From positions 1 through 59,145 of the forward strand of contig JASHYS010000375.1 of the NCBI GenBank assembly GCA_030042915.1: a stretch of 59,145 nucleotides of DNA, in the 5' to 3' direction. Positions within the stretch are counted from its first letter, which is position 1; each line of letters begins with the position of its first letter. This document shows positions 35,061 through 45,100 of the stretch, piece by piece. Origin of the DNA: Acidobacteriaceae bacterium. GTDB taxonomy: Bacteria > Acidobacteriota > Terriglobia > Terriglobales > Acidobacteriaceae. The notes beneath the pieces were generated by a model. That model did not search any database. It had not been told where the DNA came from and worked only from the letters and a program-made list of their open reading frames with translations. The translations under genes and the position numbers were made by a program.

Positions 35061-38039
35061 ATGGCAAAGGAAATTTGTATTTCCAGCACGCCGCATGAGA
35101 CGCGGCTTGCGATTTTAGAAGACGACCAACTCGCGGAAATCTATTACGAACGCGAAAACGAATATACCCTTGCGGGTTCCATTTACAACGGCCGCGTGAC
35201 GCGGGTTTTGCCAGGCATGCAGTCGGCATTTGTCGATCTCGGCCTGGAGCGCGATGCATTCCTGTATGTAACCGACTTCATCGAGCTTGAAGATCAGGGT
35301 GAGGAGGAAGAGCTGGAGAAGGCAGCCGCGAGTGCTCCCCCGGCTCCGCGCGAAGTGCGCCACGGGCATGGCGGCGAACGCAACGGCGGGCGCCGCGAAG
35401 ACCGGGGACAGCGCGCGGGCCAACGACCCAATGCGCCAATCAATCAGTACCAGCCGATTGAGGAGGCGGCAACCGGCACGCTGATGCCTCCGGCGCCCGA
35501 AGCCGCCGTTCAAGGCCAAACGGAGAGCAGAGAGGAGCAACGTGAGGAGGGCGCACGCCGCTGGCGGGGACGGCGCCGCCGGCGCGGCGGCCGCGGGGTG
35601 CGGCCGGAAGATGAAGCTCAATCAGAGCCGGAACGTGCGAGCGCGAACGCTGCTGAACCAGTCGCTCCCTTCGAGACGAGGCCTGCAAGTCACGTTTCAT
35701 CTGCTCCTTCGGTTGAGCCCGCATCGCGCCCGCATCAAACCCCCGCGGCATTTGTTCTGCCGGGTGAGTCTCTCTCGAAATACGGTGGTGCGCCTTCGGC
35801 GGAAACCACGAGATCCACGCCTGAGCCGTCCCTTCCGCAGCGGCCGGCGTCTATGTCGAAACCCTCCACTCTGATTGAAACGCCGATTGCATGGGATGGC
35901 TCCGGGCTGTTGCCCGGAGAATCGCTTTCGCTGCATCGCAGCCAGCGATCTGAGCCGGCGGTTGAAGCCAGCCAAGGGGCGGAGCATGAGTTTTCTGCCT
36001 CAGCGGCTACTCCCAACGCCCCGGAAGAACTTGTGGAGGAGGTCGACGAGGAAGAGCTGGCGCCGGGCCTTCTTGAGATCGAGTCGGCTGCTTCAGACCG
36101 GCAACAGGAATCGGGGAGGATATTCGAAGAGGAAAGCCGTGGCGCAGGATCGGCTGAGCCAGTCTTCGAGGAGGAAACCGAAGCACCCGATACGATGAAT
36201 GACCTCGATTTCGAGGAACTGGCTGTGCCGGCGCCGGAAGACCATGAACCGAGTGCAGGTGAACGCGAAGATACGGATGAGAACGCTTCAGCCGCAGACG
36301 AGGAGGCAGATGCCTCAGCCTCTCACCGTGTTGATCCAGCGTCGCCCACAGGCTTCCGCCTGTTTGGGTTTGGCAAAAAGAAGAAGGACGGCGAAGGGGG
36401 TGAGAGTGCCAAGGCCAGCGCTCCTACGGCTCCTGCTTCAAAGTACGCTCCGGGCAACGGCGTGGTCGAAGAAGAAGTGATTGAGGGCGAGGAGTTCGAA
36501 GCCGCTCCGCACGCGCGCCGTCACAAAGCGGAAGCGCACGACCTGGACGAATATGAAGAGGAGACGCTGCCCACTCACATGCGCACCGGCGAACTGGGCG
36601 AGATGTTGCAGGAGGCGCATCTCGATCACCGCATCCAGTTGAACTTTGACGAAAAGGGCGGCGAGAACGAAGTAGAAGAACTGGAAACGGTGGAGGAAGA
36701 AGAGGAGGCCCCGGCTGAAGTGCAGCCCGCACCGGGAAGAGAGCGACGGGAGCGGGGTGGTCGCGGACAGCGTGGCCGCGGAGCCCATGCCGGCCGTCGC
36801 GGACCAGCGCGCCGCTCGGCGCAGACCATCAACCTGCCCATCATCTCCGATCTGCTGAAGTCGGGCCAGGAAATCCTGGTGCAGATCGCCAAGGAACCTA
36901 TCGCCAAGAAAGGGGCACGCATCACCAGCCATATCGCGCTGCCTGGTCGCTTTCTGGTGTTTATGCCCACGGTGAACCACGTGGGCGTAAGCCGCAAGAT
37001 CGCCTCAGACGAGGAGCGCCATCGCTTGAAGCGGATTCTGCTGCACGAACGCGGCGACGCGCAGGGCGGCTTCATCGTGAGGACGGCGGCCGAAGGCGCA
37101 TCGGAAGAGGAGCTGCGCGCCGATCTGCGCTTTCTGATGAATCTGTGGAGCGATATTAGGCGGCGCTCTGAAGAGTCGAAGGCGCCGGCGCTGATCTACC
37201 GCGATCTGTCACTCATTGAGCGCATTCTGCGTGACCAGGTGAGCGACGATTTCACCAACATCTGGGTCGACACAGAGACGGACTACGAGCGCATTGTGCG
37301 TTTCCTCAATCGCTTTTCGCCGTCGCTGGTGCGCCGCGTCAAGCTCTACACCAAGCAAACGCCGCTCTTCGAGCACTTCGGTATTCAGGACGAAATTTCC
37401 AAGGCGCTGCGGTCAAAGGTATGGCTCAAGTCGGGCGGATCGATCGTGATCAACCAGACCGAGGCGCTGGTGGCGATCGATATCAATACCGGGAAATACG
37501 TGGGCAAGTCAGCACGGCTCGAAGACACGATTCTGAAAACCAACCTCGACGCGGTGCCGGAGATTGTGCGCCAGATCCGCCTGCGCGACCTGGGCGGAAT
37601 CATTGTGATCGACTTTATCGACATGGACGAGCGCAAGAACCGCTTCAAAGTGATGGCCGCATTGGAAGAAGCGCTGAAGAGCGATCGCGCGCCAACCAAG
37701 GTTCTGCAGTTCAATGACTTTGGCCTGGTGGCCATCACGCGCAAGCGTGTGAAGCAGTCGCTGGAGCGGACGCTGAGTGTCGCCTGCCCCACCTGCCAGG
37801 CTACGGGCCTGGTGAAAAGCCCAACGACGGTGTGCAACGAGATTTACGTTGAGCTGCGCAAGATGCGGAAGCACTTTGAGAGTTCCGACGTGATGCTGCG
37901 GGTGAACCCTGAAACCGTCAAGGTTCTGAAGTCGAACGGCAACCGCTGGCTCAACGATTTTGAGGAATTGGTGGGTAGAAACATCCTGGTGAAGAGCGAC
38001 CCAACGCTCCACCCGGAGCAGTTCGATATACAAGGGTAG
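35061..38039 (+). CDS. rng: Ribonuclease E/G with a giant disordered insert inside the S1 domain
   Basis: A 992-residue endoribonuclease that processes rRNA and mRNA. Residues 1-78 hold the start of the S1 domain (GSIYNGRVTRVLPGMQSAFVDLGLERDAFL). Residues ~80-588 are acidic, Pro/Ala/Glu-rich and low in hydrophobics, with Arg-rich islands (RGRRRRRGGRG, and RERGGRGQRGRG near 565-575). The conserved fold resumes at ~590 (INLPIISDLLKSGQEILVQIAKE). Catalytic Asp residues lie in VAIDIN and IVIDFIDM, and the zinc-link Cys pair in CPTCQATG. The core equals E. coli RNase G in length. ATG 35061 follows GGAAAGG. It lies after mre/rodA, an order known from other bacteria. Confidence 0.93.
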   Translation: MAKEICISSTPHETRLAILEDDQLAEIYYERENEYTLAGSIYNGRVTRVLPGMQSAFVDLGLERDAFLYVTDFIELEDQGEEEELEKAAASAPPAPREVRHGHGGERNGGRREDRGQRAGQRPNAPINQYQPIEEAATGTLMPPAPEAAVQGQTESREEQREEGARRWRGRRRRRGGRGVRPEDEAQSEPERASANAAEPVAPFETRPASHVSSAPSVEPASRPHQTPAAFVLPGESLSKYGGAPSAETTRSTPEPSLPQRPASMSKPSTLIETPIAWDGSGLLPGESLSLHRSQRSEPAVEASQGAEHEFSASAATPNAPEELVEEVDEEELAPGLLEIESAASDRQQESGRIFEEESRGAGSAEPVFEEETEAPDTMNDLDFEELAVPAPEDHEPSAGEREDTDENASAADEEADASASHRVDPASPTGFRLFGFGKKKKDGEGGESAKASAPTAPASKYAPGNGVVEEEVIEGEEFEAAPHARRHKAEAHDLDEYEEETLPTHMRTGELGEMLQEAHLDHRIQLNFDEKGGENEVEELETVEEEEEAPAEVQPAPGRERRERGGRGQRGRGAHAGRRGPARRSAQTINLPIISDLLKSGQEILVQIAKEPIAKKGARITSHIALPGRFLVFMPTVNHVGVSRKIASDEERHRLKRILLHERGDAQGGFIVRTAAEGASEEELRADLRFLMNLWSDIRRRSEESKAPALIYRDLSLIERILRDQVSDDFTNIWVDTETDYERIVRFLNRFSPSLVRRVKLYTKQTPLFEHFGIQDEISKALRSKVWLKSGGSIVINQTEALVAIDINTGKYVGKSARLEDTILKTNLDAVPEIVRQIRLRDLGGIIVIDFIDMDERKNRFKVMAALEEALKSDRAPTKVLQFNDFGLVAITRKRVKQSLERTLSVACPTCQATGLVKSPTTVCNEIYVELRKMRKHFESSDVMLRVNPETVKVLKSNGNRWLNDFEELVGRNILVKSDPTLHPEQFDIQG

Positions 38040-38154
38040 CGCAGGGGAGCGGAGTTCGCGGAGTTAGGGAAGGCCGGGGCGAGTGCTTCGGCCTTTACTT
38101 TGACCAGCGCGGAGGCCAACGGAGAGCGCGTTTCATCCAGCGGGAAGCGGAAAG

Positions 38155-38184
38155 CCGCCCGGAAGGCAACCTCCAGGCGGTTTT
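38155..38184 (+). terminator. Intrinsic terminator after rng
   Basis: CCGCC (38155-38159) pairs with GGCGG (38176-38180), with an inner AGG/CCT pairing, followed at once by TTTTGG. A second, weaker AAGGCCG/CGGCCTT hairpin lies at 38070-38095. Confidence 0.6.
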
Positions 38185-38255
38185 GGTGTCTAATTCAGTG
38201 ATCGATGCTTGAAATCCCGGAACCCGAAGAAAATCTTACACTTGAGGTTGATGCG

Positions 38256-39188
38256 ATGCTTTTCTCCCGTTCGATGTCGCTGATGCGGCATTTCAGTCTT
38301 CTGGGCTGTGTGGCCTTTTTCGCAGCCGGTTTTGTGAGCGCGCAGTCCAATCCTTCGCAAGATCAATCCAGTGCCTCCGGGTACTCATCCAGCCTGGACG
38401 GCTTGAGCGCAGCAGGGTTGCAGTTGACCGACTTTGCCCCGGCCGATAGCGCGGATGCGACTGGTTCTGCGCCGGCAGCAGGTGGGTCTGGCGCCGGTCA
38501 ATATGGCGGCGGCGGAGGCGGACAGAAACACGCATATCTCCATCAATATGTCTTCGAAGCGGGCGGCGGATTTAACGCCCCCATCGGCAACGACACCAAC
38601 CAATATGGCGTGGTCTCGCAATCCAACGGATCCCCAGAACCCGTACCAGTGATCACATTCGGCGGCAATTTCACGGTCGGCGGGGGCCTGCGTTTCAGCA
38701 AGCGGCTGTCAGTGCTTGCCGAGTACCAGTTTATGGACGACAAACTGCCAGGGGCACTTATTTCGGCGGTCAATAACGCTACCGGCGATTCAGACGACAT
38801 TTCGGCGGGGAACACGCATATCAACTCGATTACGGGTTCCCCCGTGGTGGATCTGTTCCCAACGAAGACGAATGGCATTTATCTGGTCGGCACTTTCGGC
38901 TGGTACCACAAGTCGACCAACTTCCAGGCGCCCGAAGAGGTCGTCAGCTATTACGGCGAATACTACGAGAATGTGACGGTCACCTCGTTCACCTCGAATC
39001 AATGGGGCGGCGGCGCCGGTCTCGGCTTCTACCACAAGCTGGGCGGCAACATGTATGGTGGCGACGTCAGCCATACCGAGCTTTTCGCCGAAGTGCGCTA
39101 CCTGTACATTCACACGCCTCCGCCGACTGCCGCGAACGGCCTCGGGACCACCGGGCTGATCCCGGTCACGCTGGGCGTTCGCTTCTAG
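38256..39188 (+). CDS. Outer-membrane beta-barrel protein, OmpA/porin-like
   Basis: A 310-residue exported protein. A signal peptide ends at FVSAQ (~residue 30); a Gly/Ala/Ser-rich linker (GGSGAGQYGGGGGG) runs to ~90. A single 8-strand-type beta-barrel follows (VFEAGGGFNAPIG, FTVGGGLRFSKRLSVLAEYQF, GGGAGLGFYHKLGG, LFAEVRYLYIH) and ends in the aromatic strand LGVRF. Function is unknown; small barrels of this kind can be adhesins, structural proteins or porins. GAGG lies 9 bases before ATG 38256, preferred over an in-frame ATG at 38205. Confidence 0.75.
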   Translation: MLFSRSMSLMRHFSLLGCVAFFAAGFVSAQSNPSQDQSSASGYSSSLDGLSAAGLQLTDFAPADSADATGSAPAAGGSGAGQYGGGGGGQKHAYLHQYVFEAGGGFNAPIGNDTNQYGVVSQSNGSPEPVPVITFGGNFTVGGGLRFSKRLSVLAEYQFMDDKLPGALISAVNNATGDSDDISAGNTHINSITGSPVVDLFPTKTNGIYLVGTFGWYHKSTNFQAPEEVVSYYGEYYENVTVTSFTSNQWGGGAGLGFYHKLGGNMYGGDVSHTELFAEVRYLYIHTPPPTAANGLGTTGLIPVTLGVRF

Positions 39189-39217
39189 CGAGAGACCGAG
39201 GAGTTCGCGGAGCTGGA

Positions 39218-39254
39218 TCCCACCCTAAACACAAAAAACGTGTTTAGGATGGGG
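39218..39254. terminator. Bidirectional hairpin, copy B of a variable-stem repeat family
   Basis: The upper stem CCTAAACAC (39224-39232) pairs with GTGTTTAGG (39240-39248) over the loop AAAAAAC. The lower stem ATCCC/GGGGT-like pairing follows after a C-A mismatch. It lies between convergent genes and has the same loop, mismatch and flanks as copy A at 23911-23949, with a different paired stem. Confidence 0.65.
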
Positions 39255-39278
39255 CACCCGGCACAGCGGGGAACTTGG

Positions 39279-39644
39279 TCAGGGTTTCCGCTCTTCCTGC
39301 GTCTGCGAGCCCACCTCGCCGCGTTCGATACGGTCGAGGAAAAGCCGCGCCAGCCTGCGCTCGCCGGGAGCAGTTTCGCCGTGCATCGTGCACAGATCAA
39401 GGAACTCATCGCACAGCGCGTTGCGCTCTTGCTGCTGCGCAAGAGCGGCTTGCAGCGCAATGGCCAGCTCGCGCAGCCGCGCCGCGTCGGGCCAGTCTTT
39501 TTCGGGTTCGTCCAGATCGATTGATTCAGCGAAGAGCCCATGCCGGCCGCGTGCGCACTCATCGAGCAGAGTAAGCAGTTGTTCGCTGAAGGCGTGGTTC
39601 AGCGCCTCGATCTGAGCGGGATCCATGGCATCGCGCGGATCCAT
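39279..39644 (-). CDS. Hypothetical helical protein
   Basis: A 121-residue acidic protein predicted to be mostly alpha-helical (ALNHAFSEQLLTLLDECARG, RLRELAIALQAALAQQQERNALCDEF). I recognise no domain. AAGGTGACAGG precedes the ATG. The N-terminus repeats MDP (MDPRDAMDP), so a second ATG 18 bases in is possible. It lies 24 bases downstream of the aminopeptidase gene and may be co-transcribed with it, last in that unit. Confidence 0.6.
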   Translation of the reverse strand: MDPRDAMDPAQIEALNHAFSEQLLTLLDECARGRHGLFAESIDLDEPEKDWPDAARLRELAIALQAALAQQQERNALCDEFLDLCTMHGETAPGERRLARLFLDRIERGEVGSQTQEERKP

Positions 39645-39668
39645 ACACCTGTCACCTTGGCGTCTCTC

Positions 39669-41033
39669 TCACTTGGACGTACCCTTGCCCGCTTGCATGG
39701 CTGCCTCGATTTCATCGGCGGTGTGAGGCAAACCGGCGTCCAGATCAACCAGCTTGCCATCGCGGTCCACCAGGAAGTCGCATTCGATGCGCACGCCGAG
39801 TTTCTCTTCGGGGATGTAAATTCCCGGCTCGATGGTGAAGACCATCCCCGGCTTCAGGACCACCGGGTAATTGGCCGGATCGTGCACGTCGATGCCCATC
39901 ATGTGGCCGAGGCCATGCAACCAGTATTGGCCCAGCGGCTGACCGTGCAGGTCTTTGCCGTGGGTATTGATGTAGTTGTACGCTACCGTGTCAAGCGAGT
40001 TGGGGTCGAGCCGCTCGCGGTCGTTGATGGTGGATTTACCTGCCACGAAGGCCTTGATAGCCGCCTGCTGCGCACCCAGCACGATAGAGTAAATCTCACG
40101 CTGCCGGGGGGTGAAGTGGCCGTTTACGGGCACGGTTCTGGTGATGTCGGCGGCGTACATGGAATATTCGCAGGCAGCGTCAACGAGAAGAATATCGCCG
40201 TCCTGCATGGTGCGGGCGTTGGCGGAGTAGTGAAGGACGGTGGAATCGATGCCCGAGCCGACGATGGGCGCGTAACTCGGCCGCTCGCATCCGTTTTCCA
40301 TCCAGACGGCGGTCATGGCGCCGGCGATGGCGCGTTCTGTCATCCCCGGCTTAACCCACCACTGCATCATGACGCGCTGCGCCAGGACGGAAGCCGCCGA
40401 CGCCTTCTTGATGAGCCCGATCTCGCCGTCGTCCTTGATCTGCCGCAAAGGCATGGTCAGGGTGGTCACGTCGTGCGGCTGCGGCGACTTGGCCGCCCCC
40501 AGCGTGGTCGCGGTGAAGCTAAGCAGTGGCGCGGCCTGAGGGGCATCGGGCTGTGTCCATAGATTGTCAAAGAGCTTGCGATCGGCGGTCAGCAATCGGC
40601 TCAACTCGGCCGGCAGCTCCGTCATGGGTTCCACATCGTCGACGCCGGCAGCCTCTGCGACTCCTGGCGTGGCCGCATCCATCTTTGCGCCGGTGTATTT
40701 TTCCGTGCGCAAGTTGCGCTCGGGCAGGAAAAGAATCTCTTTGTATGCGCGCGGCGTTGACGCCTGTTTCGCTTCGCCCACGATCATCAACGCAGCTCCC
40801 GGTTCGGTCCAGCCGGTGAGGTAAAAGAAATCCGAGTCCTGACGATAGGGCGTGAAATCGAGCTGCGGCTCTTCCGCGGCGAAAAGCACGGCCACGCCGC
40901 CGTTCAGGCTGGCCGCCAAAGCGACCCTGCGCGCGCGAAACACGCCCGACGGCTGCTTGTCGAATGCCTGAAGGGGAGGAAACGCCAGACCGAGGGAAAG
41001 CAGAACAAAGGCAAGGACCCGCAACACTTTCAT
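39669..41033 (-). CDS. Exported Xaa-Pro aminopeptidase (M24B, PepP-like)
   Basis: A 454-residue metallopeptidase removing N-terminal residues before proline. A signal peptide (residues ~1-23, ending LQA) is followed by the aminopeptidase P N-domain (RRVALAASLNGGVAVLFAAEEP...RQDSDFFYLTGWTEPGA). The pita-bread domain carries metal ligands in VDAACEYSMYAADITRT (two Asp), GLGHMMGIDVHD (His), FTIEPGIY (Glu) and RIECDFLV (Glu). The signal peptide suggests periplasmic action. It is divergent from the ABM monooxygenase gene. Confidence 0.92.
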   Translation of the reverse strand: MKVLRVLAFVLLSLGLAFPPLQAFDKQPSGVFRARRVALAASLNGGVAVLFAAEEPQLDFTPYRQDSDFFYLTGWTEPGAALMIVGEAKQASTPRAYKEILFLPERNLRTEKYTGAKMDAATPGVAEAAGVDDVEPMTELPAELSRLLTADRKLFDNLWTQPDAPQAAPLLSFTATTLGAAKSPQPHDVTTLTMPLRQIKDDGEIGLIKKASAASVLAQRVMMQWWVKPGMTERAIAGAMTAVWMENGCERPSYAPIVGSGIDSTVLHYSANARTMQDGDILLVDAACEYSMYAADITRTVPVNGHFTPRQREIYSIVLGAQQAAIKAFVAGKSTINDRERLDPNSLDTVAYNYINTHGKDLHGQPLGQYWLHGLGHMMGIDVHDPANYPVVLKPGMVFTIEPGIYIPEEKLGVRIECDFLVDRDGKLVDLDAGLPHTADEIEAAMQAGKGTSK

Positions 41034-41173
41034 CCCGCTATTGTCGCGCTTGCGTGCCTGCTGCGCAAAGGAAATCGCACCGGGCGGACGGGTTGCGCAG
41101 TGTCGGCGACGCGCCGGAAGGTCGTGCTCAGGCAGGAGGGCCTGGCATAGGATAAGGAGCGGAGGCGAGTCCG

Positions 41174-41479
41174 ATGCTGATTGTCCACATTTACGTGCAC
41201 GTCAAGCCCGAGCGGTTGGCGGACTTCAAACAGGCCACCCTCGACAACGCTCGCGCGAGTATTCAGGAGCCCGGCATCGCGCGCTTTGACGTGTTCGAGC
41301 AGCAGGACGATGCGACACGGTTCGTGTTCATCGAGGCTTACCGCACGCCGGAAGCGGCAGCCGCGCATAAAGCGACGCCGCACTATGCGAAGTGGCGCGA
41401 TGCAGTTGAGCCGATGATGGCCGAGCCGCGCCAACGCGCGCAATACAATGCCGTTTTCCCCAGCCCCGAAAACTGGTGA
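41174..41479 (+). CDS. Antibiotic biosynthesis monooxygenase-type (ABM) protein
   Basis: A 101-residue ferredoxin-like dimeric alpha/beta-barrel protein of the YgiN/LsrG group: [57 protein letters not shown]. Members are cofactor-free monooxygenases or isomerases acting on quinol-like or AI-2-type substrates; this one cannot be assigned. GGAGG lies 9 bases before the ATG. Its stop is 4 bases ahead of the alcohol dehydrogenase start, so the two probably work on the same pathway. Confidence 0.8.
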   Translation: MLIVHIYVHVKPERLADFKQATLDNARASIQEPGIARFDVFEQQDDATRFVFIEAYRTPEAAAAHKATPHYAKWRDAVEPMMAEPRQRAQYNAVFPSPENW

Positions 41480-41483
41480 ATCC

Positions 41484-42623
<1,140 letters not shown>

Positions 42624-42627
42624 GGCG

Positions 42628-43833
42628 CTACGGCAATTCCTGAGTTGCTGTGTGCAGAGCGTCATCGATGGCATGCACGAGTGCCCCGGATGGATCGTCG
42701 AGATACTCCCAGAACATCGCTCCGCCCAGTTTGTGGGTTTTCACATAGTTGTATTTGATTCCCAGTGATTCCGGATCGTCGTAGGAGACAAATTCCTGCT
42801 TCTCCGTGCTGTAGAGGTAGGGCGCCGAAGCCGCGCCGTCCCAGTACCGTGTGAATCCGTGCCCGATCATGGTTTCCTCGATTGCGCTGTATGGCACAAA
42901 GTCTCTGGCAGTCGGCTTGCCTGGCTGGAAAAGTCCGTGATTTTGATCCAGCACCTGTCCCCATACGTGGCCATAAAACGGAACTCCGAGCACAATCTTG
43001 CGCGCAGGCACTCCCGCTTGTTCAAACGCGCGCACTGAAGCATCCACCGACTCACTTTTGGGCGCAGACAGATCGGTGAACAACGGAGCGCTGTGGCTGG
43101 TGGTTGCGTCGACCGACGGCAAGCTGTAGTCATATGCCATCAGGTTTACGGCATCCACCAGCCGCCCTACTTCATTCATCTCGGTGTGCGCGAGATAGTC
43201 GTCCGATGCTCCCGCTGCGATGGTCAGAACCAGGCGCCTTCCGTTTGTCTTCTCTTCGAGGTTGAATCGATTGCGCAGCTCCTTGAGCAGGAGCGAGAAG
43301 TTTCGCTTGTCTTGCGCGCGGAACGGATGACCCGCTCCAGTCATACCAGGATATTCCCAGTCGACGTCGAGGCCATCGAGGTCATAGCGTTTGAGAAAAT
43401 CCATCACGCTGTCGACGAAGACGCTGCGACTTTGCGCGGTGAGTGCGACGTCGGAAAACTCGCCCGACCCCAGCCATCCGCCGACTGAAGTCAGAACAGT
43501 GAGCGACGGGTTTTGCTTCCGGAGCGCGGTGAGAACCACGAGATTTTGCGCATCTGTGCTGCCCGGAGCTGCCAGCCGCCCATCGCGAATGGCAACGAAA
43601 GCAAAATTGATGCGCGTCAAACTTCGCGCGTCGACCTGGTCCGGCGTGAGCACGGCATTCCTTGGGAATACGTAGCCCGCCACCACGAATTCCGGCGGGG
43701 TTTGAATCTGCTCCTCCATGCCAACGGGCAAGCAGCGTTGGCTGCGTGCTCCGGGCGCCGCGCACAGTGCGACGATTCCCAGCGTGCATCCCGCCGCCAG
43801 CCCGCTCCATCGATTTCCGATTTTCGCCCTCAC
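42628..43833 (-). CDS. Exported GH18 chitinase-like glycoside hydrolase
   Basis: A 401-residue GH18 enzyme. A signal peptide ends near GARSQ (~residue 32). The TIM barrel carries SVGGWLGSG and the catalytic DxxDxDxE motif as LDGLDVDWEYP (Glu as acid), then YDYSLP and GVPFYGHVWG and the terminal GGAMFWEYLDDPSG. It would cut chitin or chitooligosaccharides outside the cytoplasm to feed the locus. GTG 43833 has GAGG 5 bases upstream. Last gene of the chitin operon, 35 bases after nagA. No chitin-binding module is visible. Confidence 0.93.
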   Translation of the reverse strand: MRAKIGNRWSGLAAGCTLGIVALCAAPGARSQRCLPVGMEEQIQTPPEFVVAGYVFPRNAVLTPDQVDARSLTRINFAFVAIRDGRLAAPGSTDAQNLVVLTALRKQNPSLTVLTSVGGWLGSGEFSDVALTAQSRSVFVDSVMDFLKRYDLDGLDVDWEYPGMTGAGHPFRAQDKRNFSLLLKELRNRFNLEEKTNGRRLVLTIAAGASDDYLAHTEMNEVGRLVDAVNLMAYDYSLPSVDATTSHSAPLFTDLSAPKSESVDASVRAFEQAGVPARKIVLGVPFYGHVWGQVLDQNHGLFQPGKPTARDFVPYSAIEETMIGHGFTRYWDGAASAPYLYSTEKQEFVSYDDPESLGIKYNYVKTHKLGGAMFWEYLDDPSGALVHAIDDALHTATQELP

Positions 43834-43868
43834 GGCAACCTCTGATCGCTCCGGATTGCGCGCGTGAT

Positions 43869-45056
43869 TTACGCTGCCGCCGCTGCGGAAGCAGGCCTAC
43901 CGTTCACAAAAGACGCCTCAAGGCTGCCTTCAGAGCTGACCACCACCAGGTCCGCGGGGCGCCCGACGATCACGCGGCCTGTCTCCCTCTCGAAACCGGT
44001 CATGGCCGCTGGGTTCCGGGTGAGCAGCCGCAGTCCCTGCTCGACGGTTGCGCCGGTGAATTTAAGAAAGTTGGCCAGCGCGCGATCAAGCGTAAGCACG
44101 CTGCCTGCAAGCACGCCGTCCGTGGTGGCGCGGCCCTGCGCCACTTGGACCGTCAACCCGCCCAGCCGGTATTCGCCATCGGGCATGCCGGCCGCGCTCA
44201 TAGCATCCGTGACCAGGATCGCGCGCTCCGGCCCCTTGGCGCGCCACCACAGCCGCGCCATTTCGGGCACGGAGTGAATGCCGTCGCAGATGAGCTCTGC
44301 AAAGAGCCGATCGTCGGTCAGCGCCTCGCCCAGGATTCCAGGCTCGCGATGATCGAGCGTGCGCATGGCGTTAAAGGTGTGCGTCGCGCTTGACGCTCCC
44401 GCTGCAACGGCAGCGCGCGTTTCAGCGGCGGTGGCATTGGAATGGCCCAGCGAAACGCGGACCCCGCGCCGGGCTGCATACGAAGCCAGTTCCACTGCGC
44501 CAGGCAGCTCCGGTGCAAGCGTCATCAGCCTTACCTGCCCTTCGGCGGCCTCGAATAACTTGTCGAAGGTTGCGATATCGGGTGCAAGCAAGAACTCAGG
44601 CGGATGCACACCGCGCTTGGCGTGCGATAGAAACGGTCCTTCCAGATGGATTCCCAGCGGGCGCGCGGCGGGCTCAGTCGGCTCCTGAACGATGAGCTTG
44701 GCCAGGCCACTGACTGCGCGCAGCGTCGTATCCATCGGCGCGGTGACCGTGGTTGCCAGAAAGCTGCCGGTTCCGCGCGAAGCCAAAAATCTGCCCATGG
44801 CCGCAAGCGCTTCGGGTGTAGCTTCCATGGCATCGTGTCCGGCGGCGCCGTGAATGTGGACATCGAAGAACGCCGGCGCGAGAATCGCCTCGGGGAAATC
44901 CAAAACCTGCGCCCCAGCCGGCACAGCGCCAGCCGGGCGCGAGGCGATCGACGCAATGCATCCATCTTCGAGAACCATGATCGGTTCGTCGAGCAAGCGA
45001 GTTCCATCGTACAGGCGTTTTGCAGTGAGAACGGTTTGCATATGCCGGCCGATCAC
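43869..45056 (-). CDS. nagA: N-acetylglucosamine-6-phosphate deacetylase
   Basis: A 395-residue amidohydrolase that turns GlcNAc-6-phosphate into GlcN-6-phosphate plus acetate. Metal-site motifs are FDVHIHG, HLEGPFL (Glu), LGHSNA, THTFNAM and the catalytic Asp in LVTDAMSAAG. Length and motif order match NagA. GTG 45056 has AAAGGA about 8 bases upstream; ATG 45041 (MQTVLTAKRL) is a shorter alternative without a clear site. It lies 44 bases downstream of chbP in the same unit and supplies substrate for the SIS deaminase at 57.6 kb. Confidence 0.94.
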   Translation of the reverse strand: MIGRHMQTVLTAKRLYDGTRLLDEPIMVLEDGCIASIASRPAGAVPAGAQVLDFPEAILAPAFFDVHIHGAAGHDAMEATPEALAAMGRFLASRGTGSFLATTVTAPMDTTLRAVSGLAKLIVQEPTEPAARPLGIHLEGPFLSHAKRGVHPPEFLLAPDIATFDKLFEAAEGQVRLMTLAPELPGAVELASYAARRGVRVSLGHSNATAAETRAAVAAGASSATHTFNAMRTLDHREPGILGEALTDDRLFAELICDGIHSVPEMARLWWRAKGPERAILVTDAMSAAGMPDGEYRLGGLTVQVAQGRATTDGVLAGSVLTLDRALANFLKFTGATVEQGLRLLTRNPAAMTGFERETGRVIVGRPADLVVVSSEGSLEASFVNGRPASAAAAA

Positions 45057-45100
45057 GGCCGAATCCTTTCTCTATTTGTTTCCGGCGGCAGGCTTTGAAC

